A DNA stretch of 9,137 nucleotides from Klebsiella pneumoniae (GTDB lineage: Bacteria; Pseudomonadota; Gammaproteobacteria; Ga0077536), in NCBI GenBank assembly GCA_945873015.1, contig CAMCBY010000127.1, positions 1 to 9,137 of the forward strand. Reading direction: 5' to 3'. This document shows positions 5,767 to 9,137 of this stretch, in pieces. The translations under genes and the position numbers were made by a program. Below the pieces are notes generated by a model, which was not told the origin of the DNA, ran no database searches, and saw only the letters and a list, made by a program, of their open reading frames with translations. Position 1 is the stretch's first letter. Every line of letters begins with the position of its first letter.

Positions 5767-6843
5767 ATGGGCATTCTGAGTGCGCTCTTCGGGCAGAGCG
5801 TCAGCAAAGTAACGGCACAACCGTCGGGGTTGAGCTTCGAGGTGCGCCGTTCGCAATCGATACTGGAAGCCGCGCTCGCGCAGGGCATTGCGTTTCCGCA
5901 CAGTTGTACGGTCGGCACTTGTGGTGCGTGCAAATGCCGGCTGGTGTCGGGCAAGATTCGTGAGATCACGAACTTCGGCTACGTGCTGTCGGCCGAGGAA
6001 TTGCGTTCCAACGTGGTGCTCGCCTGTCAGGCCGGTGCCAAAACCGATGTGGTGCTGGACGTGCCGGGTCTGGCGACCAAACGCCTCAATCCGGCCGGCG
6101 ACTTCATGGCGCACATTCTCGATGTGCAGGACCTCACCCACGACATCAAGCGTGTGACCCTCGAGCTCGACCGGCCGTTACGTTTCGATGCCGGGCAATA
6201 CGTGCAGCTAGCGGTCAATGCCATATTCGGTGCGCGCGCCTATTCGCTGGCGATGGCGCCGTCAGCCGAGGGCAATCAGACCCTCGAATTGTTCATCCGT
6301 CGTGTGCCCGAGGGCGAATTCACCGAACTGCTGTTCGCCGGACATCTTGTCGATGTGCCCATCAAGGTGCATGGCCCGGCCGGTAATTTCTGGTTGCGCG
6401 ACAGTCGTGCGCCCATGATCTGTATCGCCGGCGGCAGCGGTCTTGCGCCCCTGATTTCAATGTTGCAGGACGCTGCCGCGCGACAGGTTGGACGGCACTG
6501 CGTGTTGCTGTTCGGCGCCCGCACCGAGGCCGATCTTTATGGCCACGAGGCGATTGCGGCGATCGCCGCGCAATGGAATGGCGCCTTCGAGTTTGTGCCG
6601 GTGTTGTCCGACGTCGGTACGGATGACCCGTGGCGCGGCGCGCGCGGTCTCGTCACCGAACAGATCGCCGCCGCCACCCAACAATTGATCGCCGCCGACA
6701 CCGAGGCCTATCTATGCGGACCGCCGCCAATGATCGACGCCGCATTGCCGCTGCTGGGCGCGCTGGGCGTCAGCCAGCAACACATGCATTTCGACAAATT
6801 CCTGGACGGTAGCCATGGGCTCTCGCGTCAGGATCTCGATTGA
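5767..6843 (+). CDS. Ferredoxin-NAD(P)H reductase component of a multicomponent oxygenase ([2Fe-2S], FAD, NAD domains)
   Basis: A 358-residue electron-transfer protein with three domains in the order of phenol-hydroxylase, xylene-monooxygenase and benzoate-dioxygenase reductases. The N-terminal plant-type ferredoxin domain carries C47-x4-C52-x2-C55 and C87 as iron-sulfur ligands, with an extra Cys57 that is not a ligand in the pattern. The FAD domain has RAYSLA (157-162). The NAD(P) domain has GGSGLAPL (222-229) and CGPPPM (317-322). It takes electrons from NAD(P)H through FAD to the cluster and on to an oxygenase, none of which is encoded in the window. The start ATG 5767 has GGGGAG nine bases upstream. 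It leads a plus-strand operon with the CrtC/AttH-like, phosphotransferase and following genes. A role in hydroxylating the pathway substrate is inferred. Confidence 0.9.
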   Translation: MGILSALFGQSVSKVTAQPSGLSFEVRRSQSILEAALAQGIAFPHSCTVGTCGACKCRLVSGKIREITNFGYVLSAEELRSNVVLACQAGAKTDVVLDVPGLATKRLNPAGDFMAHILDVQDLTHDIKRVTLELDRPLRFDAGQYVQLAVNAIFGARAYSLAMAPSAEGNQTLELFIRRVPEGEFTELLFAGHLVDVPIKVHGPAGNFWLRDSRAPMICIAGGSGLAPLISMLQDAAARQVGRHCVLLFGARTEADLYGHEAIAAIAAQWNGAFEFVPVLSDVGTDDPWRGARGLVTEQIAAATQQLIAADTEAYLCGPPPMIDAALPLLGALGVSQQHMHFDKFLDGSHGLSRQDLD

Positions 6844-6899
6844 CGCATTACACGTCATCGACCCCACCACGCCCGACAGACCTCAACGCGGAACATCCC

Positions 6900-7904
6900 A
6901 TGATCACAGTCAAGGATATGAGTTATCACCCCGAGGCAATGGCCAATCTGACCGACGCCTCCAACCGGCACAGTTGGGCTGAGACTTTTTACATGCCCTT
7001 TGCGGTACCGGAGCTCGGTTTGTTTGGCAGTGCCTATGTGATGGCGCGCCCCGGCCTCGGTGTCACCACCAGCGACGTCAAGATTTATCAGGGTCTGGGC
7101 CGTTCGCGTCTCGATGCGCTGTACAGCGACAATCAGGCGCAGATCCCGGCACCGCTGGAATTCAGCAAATTTACGCTGCCTAGTGGTATGGCCTGCGACT
7201 TGAGCGCTGGCCCGCAACGTTATGAAGTGAGCTACGAGGGTATCGACGACACCCGCTTCCAATTGCACGCCGAGGCCATCATGACGGCCTATGACATTCA
7301 TGACCCGGCGATGGACCCGATGGCACGCAAGACCTATGACGAGCGCACCGCGGGCTCGGGTTATGGCGCTGCCTACGGCGGACATTACGACCAAATGTGT
7401 CGCATCAAAGGCAACCTCACGGTGCGTGGCAAGGACTACGCCATCGACTACGTCGATTGTATGGACCGCTCCTGGGGCGTGCGTCCGGAACGGGCCTTGC
7501 AACCGATGGCGTGGTTGCACGTCATTTTCGGCGCGGATTACGCCTTCCACGGCATCTGGTCGATGAGTTACGACGCCGCGAGCGACGCGCAACATAGTTT
7601 CGCCCACGGTTTTGTACTGGAGGGCGACAAGGTCCACGGCTGCACCGCCGGCAAGGTCATCGTCGCGCGTGATGGTATGTGGGGCGCCCATTATGAAATC
7701 CATGCCACCGATGAGCGTGGCACCGAACATCGTTTTCTCGGCGCGCCGGTCGCGTCCGGCCTGTGGGAACCCTATGGCTGCGTCGGCGTGCCGAATGTCA
7801 TGAACCGCTATGTATCGTCCACTGGCCGGGTCGGCTACGGCGAGCTTCAGGAAGGCTGGTTCTACGATACCTATCTGCGTCTGCGCGCAGCCGGCAAACT
7901 TTGA
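6900..7904 (+). CDS. CrtC/AttH-like protein of the DUF7064/DUF7065 type
   Basis: A 334-residue protein that I assign, with moderate confidence, to the lipocalin-like AttH/hydroxyneurosporene-synthase superfamily. The most telling part is GHYDQMCRIKG (161-171) followed by MDRSWGVRP (188-196): a His-containing strand, then the D-R/H-S-W-G-x-R signature seen in this family. The N-terminal half has HSWAETFYMPF (24-34) and the C-terminal half GYGELQEGWFYD (312-323). Some members hydrate or modify isoprenoids, but most have no known reaction, so none is assigned. No signal peptide is visible. The start is uncertain: ATG 6900 has a weak GCGGA upstream, whereas TTG 6840 would overlap the previous stop as TTGA with AGGA six bases before it, adding 20 Pro/Thr-rich residues. 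It lies between the oxygenase reductase and the phosphotransferase in one operon. Confidence 0.75.
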   Translation: MITVKDMSYHPEAMANLTDASNRHSWAETFYMPFAVPELGLFGSAYVMARPGLGVTTSDVKIYQGLGRSRLDALYSDNQAQIPAPLEFSKFTLPSGMACDLSAGPQRYEVSYEGIDDTRFQLHAEAIMTAYDIHDPAMDPMARKTYDERTAGSGYGAAYGGHYDQMCRIKGNLTVRGKDYAIDYVDCMDRSWGVRPERALQPMAWLHVIFGADYAFHGIWSMSYDAASDAQHSFAHGFVLEGDKVHGCTAGKVIVARDGMWGAHYEIHATDERGTEHRFLGAPVASGLWEPYGCVGVPNVMNRYVSSTGRVGYGELQEGWFYDTYLRLRAAGKL

Positions 7905-7941
7905 TAACGTCTGGGCGACGGTGAGTTCCATAAAACGAAGC

Positions 7942-9093
7942 ATGCCGGCCGCAGCCTGGTCCAGCGGCGACATCGAAGCGCGTATTGCCCATGTGCTGGC
8001 GCGCAAGATGGCGCGCCGTGGTCAAGGCGGCTACAGCGCGCGCAGCGTCGCCGAGGTCACCGCGCAGCTCGACGCCTTGTTCGCCCACGAGGGGCTGCGC
8101 GAAGTGCGCATCAGTGATGTGGCGCGCATGACCGGTGGCGCCTCCAAGGAACAGTTCGCTTTTACTTTGCAGCACGCCGACGCCGCGCCCGAGCGCCTGG
8201 TGCTGCGTATGGACCCGTGGATGGGTATTGTCGAAACCTGTCGCGGGCGCGAAGCGCAAATGTTGAAGGCCTTCGCCGGCGTGGTGCCGGTGCCGGCGTT
8301 GCGTTTTGTCGATGCTGACGGCCTCTACCTGGGGCAACCGGGGCTCATCACCCGCTGGGTGAGTGGCACTACCGCGCCGACCGACATCGCGGCCCAGGCC
8401 GTCACCGGCGTCGGTATCCGTTTTGAACACTGGATAGCGCGACTCGCGCCGCAGTTCGTCGCCAATCTCGCGCGCATTCATGCCTTTGACTGGCGCCGCG
8501 CCGAGCTTTCCTATTTCGATGCGCCCACTCCCGGCACCACGCAGGCCGCACTGCGCCAGGTCAACTGGTGGTCACGCGTGTGGCAGCAGGATTTGGTTGA
8601 AGCCGATCCACTGGTGACCGTGGTGGGTCGCTGGCTGCGTGAACACGCTCCGGTATGCGAGCGACCGGTCGTGGTGCATGGTGACTATCGCATCGGCAAC
8701 TTCATGTTCGTTGAGCCGAGCGGCGAATTCAGTGCGGTGCTGGACTGGGAACTCGCGCACCTCGGTGACTTTCACGAGGATCTCGCGTGGAGCGTGCAGC
8801 GCCTGTTCGGCACGCCGCGCGCCGACGGTGAGCTGCTGATCTCAGGGCTTATGCCGCGTGAAGAATTTTTTCAGCGTTATGCCGAGGCGGCCGGCGTGAG
8901 CATCAATCTCAACACCATTCGATATTACGAAATCCTGAACGCTTGGAAGTGCATCATCATCAACAACAGTTCGGCCTGCTGTGCGGCGCGTGAAAGCCAG
9001 AGTCATCAGGATCTGGTGCTGACCTGGATGGCCTTCGGCTCGGCTGTGTTCATGGCCCAACTCGACGAATTGTTCAGCAGCGTAAAAGCATGA
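7942..9093 (+). CDS. APH-fold phosphotransferase, LvaA/ACAD10-type (likely hydroxyacyl-CoA kinase)
   Basis: A 383-residue kinase of the aminoglycoside-phosphotransferase fold. A glycine-rich loop MTGGASKEQFAF (63-74) is followed by RLVLRMDP (85-92), where Arg89 stands in place of the usual ATP-binding lysine, as is common in this subfamily. The catalytic Brenner loop HGDYRIGNF (246-254) gives Asp248 and Asn253, and DWE (268-270) is the metal-binding motif. This branch includes LvaA of Pseudomonas putida and the kinase domains of ACAD10/11, which phosphorylate 4-hydroxyacyl-CoAs. The neighbours here (acyl-CoA dehydrogenase, ligase, SDR) fit that role better than antibiotic resistance. The start is uncertain: GTG 7921 (390 residues) is an alternative, neither has a good ribosome site, and ATG 7810 would overlap the previous gene by 95 bases. 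The stop overlaps the next start as ATGA. Confidence 0.82.
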   Translation: MPAAAWSSGDIEARIAHVLARKMARRGQGGYSARSVAEVTAQLDALFAHEGLREVRISDVARMTGGASKEQFAFTLQHADAAPERLVLRMDPWMGIVETCRGREAQMLKAFAGVVPVPALRFVDADGLYLGQPGLITRWVSGTTAPTDIAAQAVTGVGIRFEHWIARLAPQFVANLARIHAFDWRRAELSYFDAPTPGTTQAALRQVNWWSRVWQQDLVEADPLVTVVGRWLREHAPVCERPVVVHGDYRIGNFMFVEPSGEFSAVLDWELAHLGDFHEDLAWSVQRLFGTPRADGELLISGLMPREEFFQRYAEAAGVSINLNTIRYYEILNAWKCIIINNSSACCAARESQSHQDLVLTWMAFGSAVFMAQLDELFSSVKA

Positions 9094-9137
9094 ATCCAGA
9101 TATCGATTTACGTTTGCAGGCGGTCTTGAAAGCGCTG
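9090..9137 (+). CDS. Start of a downstream gene (partial), possibly LvaB/DUF6285-like
   Basis: ATG 9090 overlaps the phosphotransferase stop (ATGA), and the frame stays open for 16 codons to the window edge: MNPDIDLRLQAVLKAL. Such a tight overlap indicates translational coupling. Small helical proteins beginning in this way often follow APH-type kinases in acyl-CoA gene regions; LvaB, the obligate partner of LvaA, is the studied case. Sixteen residues are too few to assign a family, so this rests mainly on position. Confidence 0.5.
   Translation, partial: MNPDIDLRLQAVLKAL

Noticed and set aside
6855..8006. Minus-strand open frame of 383 codons opposite the CrtC/AttH-like gene
   Set aside because: It has no recognisable motif, spans the junction of two plus-strand genes, and has the composition of an antisense shadow.
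7942..9093. Aminoglycoside resistance kinase
   Set aside because: The fold is shared, but the LVLRMDP segment, the acyl-CoA gene context and the coupled small gene point to the LvaA/ACAD10 branch.

Overview
The window is GC-rich, densely coded bacterial DNA that reads as part of a catabolic gene region for a carboxylic acid handled as its CoA thioester, possibly a cyclic one. Evidence for a proteobacterium, probably a gammaproteobacterium, is indirect: GTAG-headed REP-type palindromes, operons with short gaps and 4-base overlaps, and a mix of CoA ligase, acyl-CoA dehydrogenase, GST-like and SnoaL-like genes seen in proteobacterial degraders of steroids, terpenoids and aromatic or alicyclic acids. 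No rRNA, tRNA, CRISPR array, insertion sequence or integrase was found.

Layout. (1) Positions 2-2694, plus strand: the last codons of an acyl-CoA dehydrogenase, a nitronate-monooxygenase-family flavoprotein, an SDR dehydrogenase resembling BadH, and a crotonase-family hydrolase strongly resembling BadI. The BadH/BadI pair oxidises a 2-hydroxycycloalkane-carboxyl-CoA to the 2-keto compound and then opens the ring hydrolytically. A paired REP palindrome (2701-2754) closes this operon. (2) Positions 2819-3661, plus strand: a GST-like protein whose last codons form a 12-bp perfect hairpin, next to a convergent gene end. (3) Positions 5634-3669, minus strand: an AMP-forming acyl-CoA ligase followed by a small SnoaL/NTF2-fold protein. 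(4) A 132-base divergent intergenic region at 5635-5766. (5) Positions 5767-9137, plus strand: a [2Fe-2S] ferredoxin/FAD/NAD reductase of the oxygenase electron-transfer type, a CrtC/AttH-like protein with a DRSWGVR motif, an APH-fold phosphotransferase, and the first 16 codons of a further gene overlapping it by ATGA.

Working model (inference): the ligase activates the acid to a CoA ester. The reductase feeds electrons to an oxygenase that lies outside the window. The acyl-CoA dehydrogenase, flavoprotein, SDR and BadI-like hydrolase dehydrogenate and open a ring. The phosphotransferase and the small gene after it resemble the LvaA/LvaB pair, which phosphorylates 4-hydroxyacyl-CoA so that an acyl-CoA-dehydrogenase-like enzyme can remove phosphate. 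A ring-opening module and a hydroxyacyl-CoA kinase module in one locus is the most interesting possibility here. The real substrate cannot be read from the sequence.
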